The notes beneath the pieces were generated by a model. It worked only from the letters and a program-made list of their open reading frames with translations, was not told the origin of the DNA and did not search any database. The translations under genes and the position numbers were made by a program. A stretch of 64,000 bases of DNA from Xanthomonas arboricola pv. juglandis (GTDB taxonomy: Bacteria > Pseudomonadota > Gammaproteobacteria > Xanthomonadales > Xanthomonadaceae): assembly GCF_001013475.1 (NCBI RefSeq), contig NZ_JZEF01000002.1, forward strand, positions 870,785-934,784, given 5' to 3'. Of this stretch, positions 1-7,162 are shown one piece after another (position 1 is the stretch's first letter; each line of letters begins with the position of its first letter).

Positions 1-332
1 TCGCTAGCCCACGACGAACAATTGTTATTTAGCTCCCAGGTGACATTCTCGCGAAGCGACTGGTCGAGGGCTTTGGTTTGAGCCGGTGACAGGTCGTAGT
101 AGCGGTCTGCATCAGAACGCTGTGTCTTTTCCATTCCGGAGCGAATATCGGTGCCAGCCCCGTTATCCTCCACCATCGGATGATCGTCGGGCCACAATCC
201 ATAATACTCTATGGGCGAATTGCCCCGTTTGACCGTAATCCAGGCATGGCCATCGGTCAGGCCACCCTGTCCACCCCTGCTATGTATTCCAAGCACAACG
301 CGCTCACTAGCCGGTTCGGTGCCCATTTGCAT
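1..332 (-). CDS. Partial putative His/Cys hydrolase, effector-like (runs off left edge)
   Basis: Only the first 110 residues are in the window. The start codon at 332 follows AAGGAG by a normal distance. Two conserved-looking blocks can be read: GHAW (His29) and NNNCSSWAS (Cys105), with YYGLWPDDHP between them. A His before a Cys is the order of circularly permuted NlpC/P60-like (YiiX/LRAT-type) cysteine hydrolases, so an amidase or acyl-hydrolase effector is a reasonable inference. The gene starts 16 nt after the lipoprotein gene at 349-747 and is probably cotranscribed with it, as in effector-immunity pairs. The C-terminus is not visible, so it is unknown whether it carries a secretion tail such as XVIPCD. 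Reality of the gene is fairly sure; function is tentative. Confidence 0.6.
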   Translation of the reverse strand, partial: MQMGTEPASERVVLGIHSRGGQGGLTDGHAWITVKRGNSPIEYYGLWPDDHPMVEDNGAGTDIRSGMEKTQRSDADRYYDLSPAQTKALDQSLRENVTWELNNNCSSWAS

Positions 333-348
333 CGCTCCTTGACTGGAA

Positions 349-747
349 TTATGGAGTCAACGTTTCTTCAGTGTCTGAGTAGACCAGTACGACCTTTTCG
401 CCTGCGTACGGTACGGTGACCTTGGGTGTCCAAGGCTCAGCGGGTGGCAAGGCAGCCTTCGCCATGGCATCACACTTCTCTTTGATGCCACATCTACGGA
501 TGGCGATACGCAATACGCCGCCCTCATTTACGAAATCAATACCGGGAGAATAAAACAGGCTTTCTGCAGGCATGTGGTACGTGATTTGAAGTGAATCGCC
601 TGATTTTTCGATCTTGACCGGCTGAACATCATTCTTCTTGTAATCAGAGCGCATGTTTCCTCCTGCACAAGCAGCCAAGGTTGAGAGTGCGAGTAGCCCC
701 GTAGCAAACATCAGTCTACTTTTCATATCCATGTTCATGCCCAGCAT
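349..747 (-). CDS. Small lipoprotein, possible immunity protein
   Basis: Predicted secreted lipoprotein of up to 132 residues. The N-terminus has a short basic segment, a hydrophobic core and the lipobox LAAC followed by AGGN. Four in-frame ATGs lie between 747 and 726; the one at 726 (MKSRLMF) gives the most typical lipoprotein signal, and no strong ribosome-binding site decides between them. No family was recognised in the mature part, which has two cysteines (RRCGIKEKC). It lies directly upstream of the hydrolase-like gene at 332, so its likely role is to protect the periplasm against that enzyme. This role rests on gene order only. Confidence 0.6.
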   Translation of the reverse strand: MLGMNMDMKSRLMFATGLLALSTLAACAGGNMRSDYKKNDVQPVKIEKSGDSLQITYHMPAESLFYSPGIDFVNEGGVLRIAIRRCGIKEKCDAMAKAALPPAEPWTPKVTVPYAGEKVVLVYSDTEETLTP

Positions 748-923
748 GGGATCTGACGAGGTACGTTAGCACCTGCTACCTCGGCAAGCTAGAAGTCAGG
801 ATATTAAAACCCGCTCGCAGCCACGCTTGGGCGTTAACAATAAGCCAGTAGATATGCAATGTCTCCATGGCAGTTTGGGCTCATTACTACGCCACGGCTC
901 GAGCTGCAGCGCTTGACGGTCAT

Positions 924-1214
924 CTACTTGTTGGGGGCGCTGTCTTGACGATTAGCCTCAGCCAACAATTGCTCGTAAGACTGCACGCGTATACGTAGAC
1001 GAATGAGGTGCCATGACATCGCAAAGGCAAACAGTAGCGTGAAGGCCAGCACACCCTGGATTGGGGTGATCTTGCTCAGTACCGTCCAGTCGCCAAAACG
1101 CCAGTCTTTCAACTGCAAATAGAGGGCAAGCAGGACAGGCATGAAGCCAAGCTTCTCCATGCCACCGGTGAACAGGCCCAGGCGGTCGTGCATGTTGGTG
1201 CGACGATCACGCAT
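924..1214 (-). CDS. Hypothetical membrane protein, 96 aa
   Basis: Short protein with two hydrophobic stretches (roughly residues 22-33 and 51-70) followed by a basic and then a charged C-terminus, so probably an inner-membrane protein. Its start overlaps the end of the gene at 1207-1653 by 8 nt, which indicates translational coupling and a joint function. No domain was recognised. It could belong to the same toxin or defence neighbourhood as the lipoprotein downstream (177 nt gap), but nothing in the sequence proves this. Confidence 0.5.
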   Translation of the reverse strand: MRDRRTNMHDRLGLFTGGMEKLGFMPVLLALYLQLKDWRFGDWTVLSKITPIQGVLAFTLLFAFAMSWHLIRLRIRVQSYEQLLAEANRQDSAPNK

Positions 1215-1653
1215 GAATGCATGCCTCGCGTCGACGCCGTTGTTCCAGCGGAAACCTGCGAAGCGCCGCGACCATCGATTGATACTGATGGAACTCCCGC
1301 TCCATCAGCTCTGCGTGATCCGCATAGGGGCGACGGAACCCCGGCCATTCGCGCTTGACGGTTAGCGCTGCCGAAATCAGGAAGCCTGTCAGCTCAGTCA
1401 CAAGTCCGAAGACAGCTAAATAGCTACCAGTTTTGCCGTCCAACAGAGCACCGGACAAGATTCCGATGCCGGCACCGATCAGGCCAATCGTCAAGCTCCA
1501 GCGCTCGACTGGGCCGGCGCGGCTCTGCTCGGTCACCTGTGCGTAATGGGCCATTGCTGAAGAGAGCGATGGAAAGCTCGGGTCTGTGAGCTTGATCGCT
1601 TCTCCATCGATGTCGGCGCTGTGTTCCGTTGCTACTTCATCCATTGAACTCAC
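1207..1653 (-). CDS. Hypothetical membrane protein, 148 aa
   Basis: The protein has an acidic N-terminal third, two hydrophobic segments near residues 54-71 and 77-97 separated by a short polar turn (LDGKTGS), and a long basic, probably helical C-terminus. This is the layout of a two-helix membrane hairpin with cytosolic ends. The gene overlaps the next one (924-1214) by 8 nt and the two probably form one transcription unit. No family was recognised. Two-helix proteins of this shape occur among immunity and defence effectors, but no specific motif supports that here. Confidence 0.5.
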   Translation of the reverse strand: MSSMDEVATEHSADIDGEAIKLTDPSFPSLSSAMAHYAQVTEQSRAGPVERWSLTIGLIGAGIGILSGALLDGKTGSYLAVFGLVTELTGFLISAALTVKREWPGFRRPYADHAELMEREFHQYQSMVAALRRFPLEQRRRREACIHA

Positions 1654-1770
1654 CTGGCTTCCCTCGGGGATCGCGCAGCCAACGAATGGCTGTGATCGTC
1701 AGTATTCCTCAGCTGCCGATCGTGCGCCAGCACGCTACACAGACGCGTCAAACATCCTCCTCAGTTGCTA

Positions 1771-1799
1771 TTGACACGCACACGCTGCACTCGCAATCT
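1771..1799 (+). promoter_or_regulatory. Predicted sigma-70 promoter of the small RNA
   Basis: TTGACA at 1771-1776 is a perfect -35 hexamer. CAATCT at 1794-1799, 17 nt further, is a weak -10 that keeps the conserved A at position 2 and T at position 6. Transcription would start near 1806, about 60 nt before the terminator at 1836-1865. No open reading frame starts in this interval, which supports a noncoding transcript. Confidence 0.5.
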
Positions 1800-1805
1800 A
1801 GTCAC

Positions 1806-1865
1806 AAGGAGCGTCGAAACTCCGTACATAGCGGTACCCACCTCCGTCAAACTGGTGGGTTTTTT
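1806..1865 (+). ncRNA. Predicted small antisense-type RNA, candidate antitoxin of the SymE operon
   Basis: The predicted transcript runs from the start implied by the promoter at 1771 to the T-run at 1865, about 60 nt. Its 5' part (1814-1831) is complementary to 1955-1970, which lies 62 nt upstream of the start codon of the downstream two-gene operon: 10 contiguous pairs plus 6 contiguous pairs around a 2-nt bulge. Its 3' part is the terminator hairpin. This is the layout of known type I RNA antitoxins such as IstR and OrzO, which are encoded nearby and pair with the toxin mRNA leader over a short stretch. The existence of the RNA is inferred; the complementarity and terminator are seen directly. 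Confidence 0.45.
1836..1865 (+). terminator. Rho-independent terminator
   Basis: ACCCACC (1836-1842) pairs perfectly with GGTGGGT (1854-1860) around an 11-nt loop and runs directly into a tract of six T (1860-1865). No gene on the plus strand ends just upstream, so it most likely terminates the predicted small RNA. Confidence 0.75.
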
Positions 1866-1954
1866 GTGCCTGCATCCTGCAGGTACAAGCCGATGCAATG
1901 CCTGCGTCGGGAGGGCGGCTAATACAACACCCGCAAGGGGAATATGCCCGCCGA

Positions 1955-1970
1955 CTATGTACGGTTTCGA
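1955..1970 (+). promoter_or_regulatory. Leader site complementary to the predicted small RNA
   Basis: CTATGTACGG (1955-1964) and TTTCGA (1965-1970) are the exact reverse complements of 1822-1831 and 1814-1819. The site lies in the presumed 5' leader of the operon starting at 2032. A TAATAC hexamer at 1920-1925 could be the operon's -10, but no good -35 precedes it. A second inverted pair (1906-1914 with 1972-1980) interleaves with the first, so the two cannot nest in one simple hairpin. Confidence 0.4.
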
Positions 1971-2031
1971 ACCTCCCGACATCCCGTCGCCGTTGGCGGC
2001 GGTTCTTGGGTTGTTCCAGGAGGGCGTTGCC

Positions 2032-2298
2032 ATGTCTACCGCACCATCCATGCCGGCCTCTGTGTCGGTTGATCTGTTGCCAGCTTCTGCTCACCACCCG
2101 CTGTTAGATGTAGGCGAGGTACTGCGCCGGCGCGTCGCACGCGCAGCTGTTGAGCAGGCGAGCGAGCATCCCGCGCATCCGCTGAGTCGCCAACTCGGTG
2201 CGTTGCCGCACACCTTCCGCGGCCGGTTCGCACTCAGTGCCGTGGCGCTGCAGCAGCGCGTCTCCGCATCTACCAACCATCACCCGGAGGCGCCATGA
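2032..2298 (+). CDS. Small protein of 88 aa preceding the SymE toxin
   Basis: The start at 2032 is preceded by a strong AGGAGG (2018-2023). The product begins MSTAPSM, contains a helical charged segment (VGEVLRRRVARAAVEQ) and has no signal peptide, membrane helix or recognised domain. Its stop overlaps the symE start in an ATGA (2295-2298), so SymE translation is likely coupled to translation of this frame. By analogy with leader frames such as mok or tisA, regulating this frame would regulate the toxin. Whether the protein itself has a function is unknown. Confidence 0.6.
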   Translation: MSTAPSMPASVSVDLLPASAHHPLLDVGEVLRRRVARAAVEQASEHPAHPLSRQLGALPHTFRGRFALSAVALQQRVSASTNHHPEAP

Positions 2299-2711
2299 CA
2301 CGCCGCCGCCCACCCACGGCATCTGCCAGCGCACGGCCCATCTGCACACGTACGCGCCCCGCGCCGCCCAAGCGGGTGCAGTGGGTTGTTGTGGAGCCCG
2401 ACCGCACCAAGCTGCCACCGATGCTGCCGCCCGACCCGGACGCCTCCCCGCAAGGCCCCGGCACGCTACGCGCACCCCGCCGCGCCCGCCGCCCGCGCCA
2501 ATGCACGGTCAGCTACACCCATTACCCCGGCGCCCACGACCACGCCGGCGACCAGCACGTGCCCCATGTCCGCCTCAGCGGCCTATGGCTGGAACAACTG
2601 GGCTTTGCCATCGGCACCAAGCTGCGCATCACCGCCAGCGAAGGGCAGCTGTTGATGGAGGTGTTGCCGCCGGTGGAGGTGCCGGCCAAGGCGCGCAGCG
2701 TGCGGCGATGA
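2295..2711 (+). CDS. symE: SymE-family type I toxin
   Basis: The 138-residue product ends in a SymE-type domain (about residues 69-125): CTVSYTHYP, then VPHVRLSGLWLEQLGFAIG, then a short beta strand and EGQLLMEVLP. SymE proteins are SOS- and RNA-linked toxins with an AbrB-like fold, reported to act on RNA or the nucleoid and to be controlled by an antisense RNA. The first 65 residues are a basic, proline-rich extension absent from the short E. coli protein. The gene overlaps the upstream small gene by 4 nt. No antisense promoter over the start was identified; the candidate regulator is the RNA encoded at 1806-1865. Confidence 0.75.
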   Translation: MTRRRPPTASASARPICTRTRPAPPKRVQWVVVEPDRTKLPPMLPPDPDASPQGPGTLRAPRRARRPRQCTVSYTHYPGAHDHAGDQHVPHVRLSGLWLEQLGFAIGTKLRITASEGQLLMEVLPPVEVPAKARSVRR

Positions 2712-2797
2712 TGGTGCGGCTGCCAGACCCTTTGCGATTGACCTCGGTGCCGGATGCCACTAGCGTCGCAGCCACACCAGCGCACTACGGACGCTTC

Positions 2798-3427
2798 ATG
2801 ATCGCGCGCCCCCTCTACGCCTTGCTCGCCACCCTGGCTCTGGGCGCATGCGCCCACACGGCGGCCACCCCAGCCCCGGCAACCGTCACGGAGACATCTG
2901 CCATGAGTTCCTCAGCCAATCACGTACCTGCAGATCCTTCCAAAGGTGGACCACGTACCGCGCAGGAAGCATTGGAGCGGGTACTGGAGCTGATTCGCAC
3001 AAGCACCAGTATTGAATCGTTCACTGCCGACCATGTGTCTCGAGCAATGGGCCAGTCGGTACAGCACCGCGGTGATGGTTCCGGGCGGTTCGGTGCCAGC
3101 GGAGTGCTGACCCAAAACTGGAACTACGGGTTTGGTGTCAACAAAACCGAAATAAAGGGTGCATGGTTCGAGTTCCTGTTCCTGCCTAATCCGCCAGAAG
3201 CGTCTCCGTCTATGTCGGATATCTGCCAGATCGACTTCGAGGCATTTGCGGCGCACCTCGAAAAAATGGGTTTCTTGCGACAACGCAATCTTGTCGAAGA
3301 TGGGCGATGGATGAGCGATATCTTTCAACGCCCAGGGATGCGCGTAGAGCTCTTCCCGCGTGGCGAGGCTGACGAACCTTTAGCGCGCACCACTCATCAG
3401 TGCGTTGAGTGGGTTCAAATTCGCTAG
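2798..3427 (+). CDS. Lipoprotein upstream of the type IV effector, probable immunity protein
   Basis: The 209-residue product has a clear lipoprotein signal: MIARPLYALLATLALGAC with lipobox LGAC at residues 15-18. The start at 2798 is chosen because it gives this signal peptide; an in-frame ATG at 2708, overlapping the symE stop, would add 30 residues. The mature part is mixed alpha/beta with no recognised domain. The gene ends 14 nt before the effector gene at 3442. In Xanthomonas, X-Tfe effectors are normally encoded with an outer-membrane or periplasmic lipoprotein (X-Tfi) that neutralises them, so immunity is the likely role. Confidence 0.7.
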   Translation: MIARPLYALLATLALGACAHTAATPAPATVTETSAMSSSANHVPADPSKGGPRTAQEALERVLELIRTSTSIESFTADHVSRAMGQSVQHRGDGSGRFGASGVLTQNWNYGFGVNKTEIKGAWFEFLFLPNPPEASPSMSDICQIDFEAFAAHLEKMGFLRQRNLVEDGRWMSDIFQRPGMRVELFPRGEADEPLARTTHQCVEWVQIR

Positions 3428-3441
3428 TCCAAGGAGCGGAC

Positions 3442-4908
3442 ATGTTGAGCCAAGAAGCAAGTGCTGTGGTGGCGTCATTCGGTCAGCAACCAGGTGTCAC
3501 ACGTGAGCATCTGGACAACTTCAACCGGGTCCTGAACGATTCGCCCGAGTTGACCCGCCAGATCAACGATGCGGTGCAGAAAAAGGTGCTGAAAGGCTTC
3601 GCGCCGTTAAACGATCCGCATGCGGGAGGCACCTATGATCCACGCGATCAGGAAATTCACCTGCCGCTTGCAGCGCTGGTGAATGATGCCAACGGCAAGC
3701 ATGCAGCAGCAGGCGATTTGACTTTCGTCTTGGGACATGAAATTCAGCATAGCCTTTACAGTCCCACTGCTGCGCTTGCGCGGGAACAGTTCAAAACAGA
3801 GGCAATAAAAATCGCCCGTAGCACGCACGATTACACTGCTGCTGGCGAGAAGGTGCTTGCCAGTAACCGTGCGGACGAAGCAACGGCCGAAATAGCCGGA
3901 TGGAACGCTATCGTGAGCGCGGTCAAGAGTCGTAACCCTAATCCTACGCTTGAAGATGTGTACCTGTTTGCGGATGGTCGGGCCAGAGATTTCGTCACGC
4001 GCAGCGGTTATCCAAGCGTCTATACGCCGAAGGCAAACCTGACGTTCAATAGCGACCTGACGTTGTCGCCCACGGCGGGTAATGTCGAGGCAATGGGAGT
4101 GAATTACTTCGACAAGTCGGTCAAGGACACCCGTATCGGTCATGCGGGCCAGTCCGACTACGTCAACCATTACGGTCCGTGGGTGGTCGGCACAGCCGCC
4201 ATCTACGAGCGACACTACAACAAGTCAAAGCCCGGCGAGCCGGAGCAGCCAATGATCCTGGACATGCAGCGCCTGGGATTCAATGAAGAAATTTTGGAGC
4301 ACAACGGCATTGACCTGGGCAGCGATACCCGCCCCATGCCATACCTGGACAGTAGTACGCAGCCGCCAACCCCTGGGCTCTTCCAGCACAGCAAGGACAC
4401 TCACCTGCACGTCTCGCCGATTTCTGCCCAGGCGCTGGAGCAGGAGCTGCGAGAGCGCGACCCACAATCGCCACGTCCCCCAGCGCAGACGCCCTCACAG
4501 CCAGGCCACCCAGACCACGCGCTATATCAGCAGATCAAAAGTGGTGTGATGCAGCTCGACGCCCAGCACGGAAGAGAGTGGGACGGGGCAAGCCAGCGCA
4601 TGACTGCCAGCCTGCTTGCGCTGGCCAAAGAGGAAGGCTTGTCGCGGGTGGATCATGTAGTGCTCAATAACCCCACAGGTCAGCTGGCCGGCGGCGAGAA
4701 GGTCTTTGTCGTCCAGGGCGCCCTTAACGACCCGGCACACCAGCGTGCGCACATGCCGACGGTGGACGCCGTGCAGGCGCCAGAGAACCAGTCGTTCGAT
4801 CGCCTGCAGGCAATCAACCAGACTCAGGCCCAGGCGCGCGAACAGCAGCAGGCGCTGGAGCAGTCGCAGCAAGCTGTTACTCAGACAGGACCATCAATAG
4901 CGCGCTGA
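3442..4908 (+). CDS. Candidate type IV secretion antibacterial effector (X-Tfe) with HExxH and XVIPCD
   Basis: The start at 3442 follows AAGGAG (3431-3436). The 488-residue protein lacks a signal peptide. The N-terminal half has the zinc-protease motif HEIQH at residues 99-103, with Glu146 or Glu150 in ADEATAEIAGWN as a possible third ligand, so it may be a metallopeptidase or another zinc hydrolase. The last 131 residues (from about 358) match the XVIPCD pattern: DHALYQQI, GLSRVDHVVL, VFVVQGALNDPAHQRAH, then a Gln-rich tail. XVIPCD is known to bind VirD4 and to direct effectors into the antibacterial type IV system of Xanthomonas. Lipoprotein genes flank it on both sides. The XVIPCD assignment is strong; the catalytic activity is inferred from the motif only. 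Confidence 0.85.
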   Translation: MLSQEASAVVASFGQQPGVTREHLDNFNRVLNDSPELTRQINDAVQKKVLKGFAPLNDPHAGGTYDPRDQEIHLPLAALVNDANGKHAAAGDLTFVLGHEIQHSLYSPTAALAREQFKTEAIKIARSTHDYTAAGEKVLASNRADEATAEIAGWNAIVSAVKSRNPNPTLEDVYLFADGRARDFVTRSGYPSVYTPKANLTFNSDLTLSPTAGNVEAMGVNYFDKSVKDTRIGHAGQSDYVNHYGPWVVGTAAIYERHYNKSKPGEPEQPMILDMQRLGFNEEILEHNGIDLGSDTRPMPYLDSSTQPPTPGLFQHSKDTHLHVSPISAQALEQELRERDPQSPRPPAQTPSQPGHPDHALYQQIKSGVMQLDAQHGREWDGASQRMTASLLALAKEEGLSRVDHVVLNNPTGQLAGGEKVFVVQGALNDPAHQRAHMPTVDAVQAPENQSFDRLQAINQTQAQAREQQQALEQSQQAVTQTGPSIAR

Positions 4909-4961
4909 GACACTCCATGTCGTCGGTATTGGCTGTCACCGAATGCGACGGAGGCTGAGAG

Positions 4962-5453
4962 GTGCCCGTGAAAAATTCACTGACTAATGTCGTGTTCTGG
5001 TTCCTCGCTACAACGGGTTGCACCTGGATATTCGCTCAGATTGATGTGGACAAGCCGTCCGGCTCATCGCTGTGTGCGGAGGTCTTGGACTGGGAGAGCG
5101 CAAACACAACTCAGGCGCTGCGAGTGACACCGCAGATTTTCGAAGACGAGAACGGCCGCTCTTATCACTTTGATCTGGATGGGCGAGGCGGGCTGCGCTA
5201 CCTGGATGCCAGCTGTGGCTTCGGTGCATACGCCGAATGTAGCTTTGACGTTACTCAATCTAATGGAGAAATTTTCCGATTTTCAGAGATGTCGACGTTT
5301 GGTCTTTGGGAAACTCGGCAAGGGTTCTATCTCGTCTACCGTGTGGTTGCACCGAAAGAGAAATATGAGAAGGGGCTACGGAGAGTCGTCAAGGTGGGTA
5401 ACCCGCCGTCACAGATATGCAATCAGATCGGCGACTACTCAAATCTCCTGTAA
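4962..5453 (+). CDS. Second lipoprotein-like protein beside the effector
   Basis: The product has 163 residues with a hydrophobic N-terminus ending in a weak lipobox (TTGC, residues 17-20). The start is GTG at 4962 after GGAGG (4950-4954); a GTG at 4968 is an alternative. The mature part has several cysteines (SSLCAEVL, DASCGFGAYAEC, SQIC), which suits a disulphide-stabilised periplasmic protein. It lies 53 nt after the effector gene on the same strand. A second immunity protein is the simplest reading, but the family was not recognised and export is less certain than for the upstream lipoprotein. Confidence 0.6.
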   Translation: MPVKNSLTNVVFWFLATTGCTWIFAQIDVDKPSGSSLCAEVLDWESANTTQALRVTPQIFEDENGRSYHFDLDGRGGLRYLDASCGFGAYAECSFDVTQSNGEIFRFSEMSTFGLWETRQGFYLVYRVVAPKEKYEKGLRRVVKVGNPPSQICNQIGDYSNLL

Positions 5454-5619
5454 TTGCCTGATCAGAACCTCAACGGCTCCACGGCACCCTGCATTCGTGC
5501 GTCCGTTATGTGGGTAGGGCTAGCGTTTAGTGGAATAGGGAGTTGCCACCTTTGCAATGATGCGGAGGCTGGCCGCTTCTGGTAGACCATCGCTCTACCG
5601 CTGGAAGGAGCCGCGTCAT

Positions 5620-6033
5620 ATGCGATTTGCTATCTTCCCTTGTCACTTTTCCGCATCGGCTGCACTTGTAGTTGCCACCTTTGCGGGATGCGCCAAGATC
5701 GAGCCGCCGATTTCCGAGGAGCGGTTTTCCGAGCAAGTTGTGGCGCTGCTGGCCGGCAAGGATTCGGCTGTGATCGAGGCCGGCGGGCTGACCGATTTCG
5801 CGTGGAAGCGGCTGTGCTTCGAGCGCGATGACAGGCTGTTGCTGAAGTTCGATCGCGGTACGGAGACGTCCGTGCTGCCCTTGCCTTACGAAGAGTTCTT
5901 CGTTGATGAGGCACATGTGCCCGGTTCGCTGCAGGACAGCTGTGTCACGCCGTCCGATCGCATCTTGATCAAGAAGAAGTATCCGGGCGCTCATGGGCCC
6001 GTCGAGTTTCAAAAGGCGGCACACAGAAGCTGA
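5620..6033 (+). CDS. Small lipoprotein, 137 aa, function unknown
   Basis: The start at 5620 follows GGAAGGAG (5603-5610). The N-terminus MRFAIFPCHFSASAALVV leads to a lipobox FAGC at residues 22-25, giving a lipidated protein with a 113-residue mature part. It contains two cysteines (RLCF and DSCV) and no recognised domain. It follows the effector cluster with a gap of about 165 nt, so it may be a further immunity-type protein or an unrelated lipoprotein. A 15-nt sequence in its signal-peptide region also occurs at 5541-5555. Confidence 0.6.
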   Translation: MRFAIFPCHFSASAALVVATFAGCAKIEPPISEERFSEQVVALLAGKDSAVIEAGGLTDFAWKRLCFERDDRLLLKFDRGTETSVLPLPYEEFFVDEAHVPGSLQDSCVTPSDRILIKKKYPGAHGPVEFQKAAHRS

Positions 6034-6495
6034 GTAGTGGTCGACGTTGCAGGCATGCACGCGCCAGTCGTCAGGTGAGCACATGCATTGGCGTGGTGCA
6101 CGCTTCGCAGCAAGCGGCGTATTCGCTGGCTGCAACTGCTGCAGTGTGCCGCTTTGCTGTCGCATGGAGTGCGCGGGGAAAAGCGTTGTAACCGTGCGAT
6201 GCCGCGGGCAGGACCGCGCTTGCAGCGACCAGGGTGGAGTGCGTGTTGATCTCGACCGATGCTGACTAACGCGCAAAACGTAGGGGGTTAGCATCGCTTG
6301 CCGTCATAGAGGAAGAGGTGGGGCTGCGGTTCGGGGTGCGGTTCCCACCACCCACTCTCCCTCTTTCGGCTGCACTGCTCATGTTCAGATCCACTTGCAT
6401 GACCCTCGCGCGCGCGTTGCGCTGGTGCGTCGTGTCGCAAGATGCGTGGGGGAGTTGGTGGGCAGCGGCACTTGGCCGAAGGCGCGGCGACCACG
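6034..6495. other. Intergenic region with an inverted repeat, no gene seen
   Basis: No convincing gene lies between the lipoprotein and the sigma factor. An imperfect inverted repeat (CGATGCT at 6257-6263 with AGCATCG at 6291-6297, also GACTAAC with GGTTAGC inside) could be an operator or transcript end; no T-run follows it. This gap separates the toxin-like region from the lasso locus. Confidence 0.4.
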
Positions 6496-7068
6496 ATGAG
6501 CTCGCGTGACGGGCCGCCCGTGGTGCGCGGCCAGCCGTCGCTCGCCGAAAGGGACCGTCTCCGTGCCGAGTTCGACCAGGCATTGGCCGCATTGCATGCC
6601 GAGCTGTTGGTGTACCTGCGCCGCCGTACGCGCGATGCCGAGACTGCGGCAGACCTGGCGCAGGAGACCTTCTCGCGGATGATGGTGTACCGCGATGCGC
6701 CCAACATCGGCGACCGCCGGCTGCTGATGTACCGCATCGCGCACAACCTGGTGATCGAGCTGCGGCGCTCGCGTCAGCGGCGGCTGGCGGCGCTGCACGT
6801 GTCGCTGGACCAGGTTGCGCCGATCCGCGCCGACGAGGCCGGCGTGGACGAAATTGCCGATGCGCGCCAGACGCTCGATGTGCTGCTCAAGCGCACCTTG
6901 CTCGAACTGCCACCGAAGTGCCGGCTTGCGTTCAAGCTCAGCCGGTTTGACGGGCTCACCTATCCGCAGATCGCCGCGACGATGGGGATTTCCACCAAGA
7001 TGGTGGAGAAGCACATCAGCCGTGCACTGCTGGCGTGCCGTGCGGCGGTGGGGGAATTACCGCAGTAA
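6496..7068 (+). CDS. FecI-like ECF sigma factor
   Basis: RNA polymerase sigma factor of the ECF type, about 190 residues from the ATG at 6496 (an in-frame upstream start at 6442 is possible; the ribosome-binding site is weak for both). Region 2 is visible as LVYLRRRTRDAETAADLAQE with MYRIAHNLVIELRR, and region 4 as LLELPPKCRLAF with GLTYPQIAATMGISTKMVEKHI. Such factors transcribe TonB-receptor operons when a FecR partner relays a surface signal. It is followed by a short fecR gene and a TonB-dependent receptor of the lasso locus, so it probably controls lasso peptide uptake and degradation and perhaps the precursors. Confidence 0.85.
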   Translation: MSSRDGPPVVRGQPSLAERDRLRAEFDQALAALHAELLVYLRRRTRDAETAADLAQETFSRMMVYRDAPNIGDRRLLMYRIAHNLVIELRRSRQRRLAALHVSLDQVAPIRADEAGVDEIADARQTLDVLLKRTLLELPPKCRLAFKLSRFDGLTYPQIAATMGISTKMVEKHISRALLACRAAVGELPQ

Positions 7069-7162
7069 CCGACCCGCAAGGCCGCTGGCTGGCGCCGCCG
7101 GAAGATGCTGGTAGCATCGTGTACGAGGGCGCAGGCAGACGGCCCGTCGGGAGTCACCAGCC

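Noticed and set aside
6290..6380. A tRNA-like stretch upstream of the sigma factor gene
   Set aside because: No cloverleaf, anticodon arm or CCA end could be drawn.
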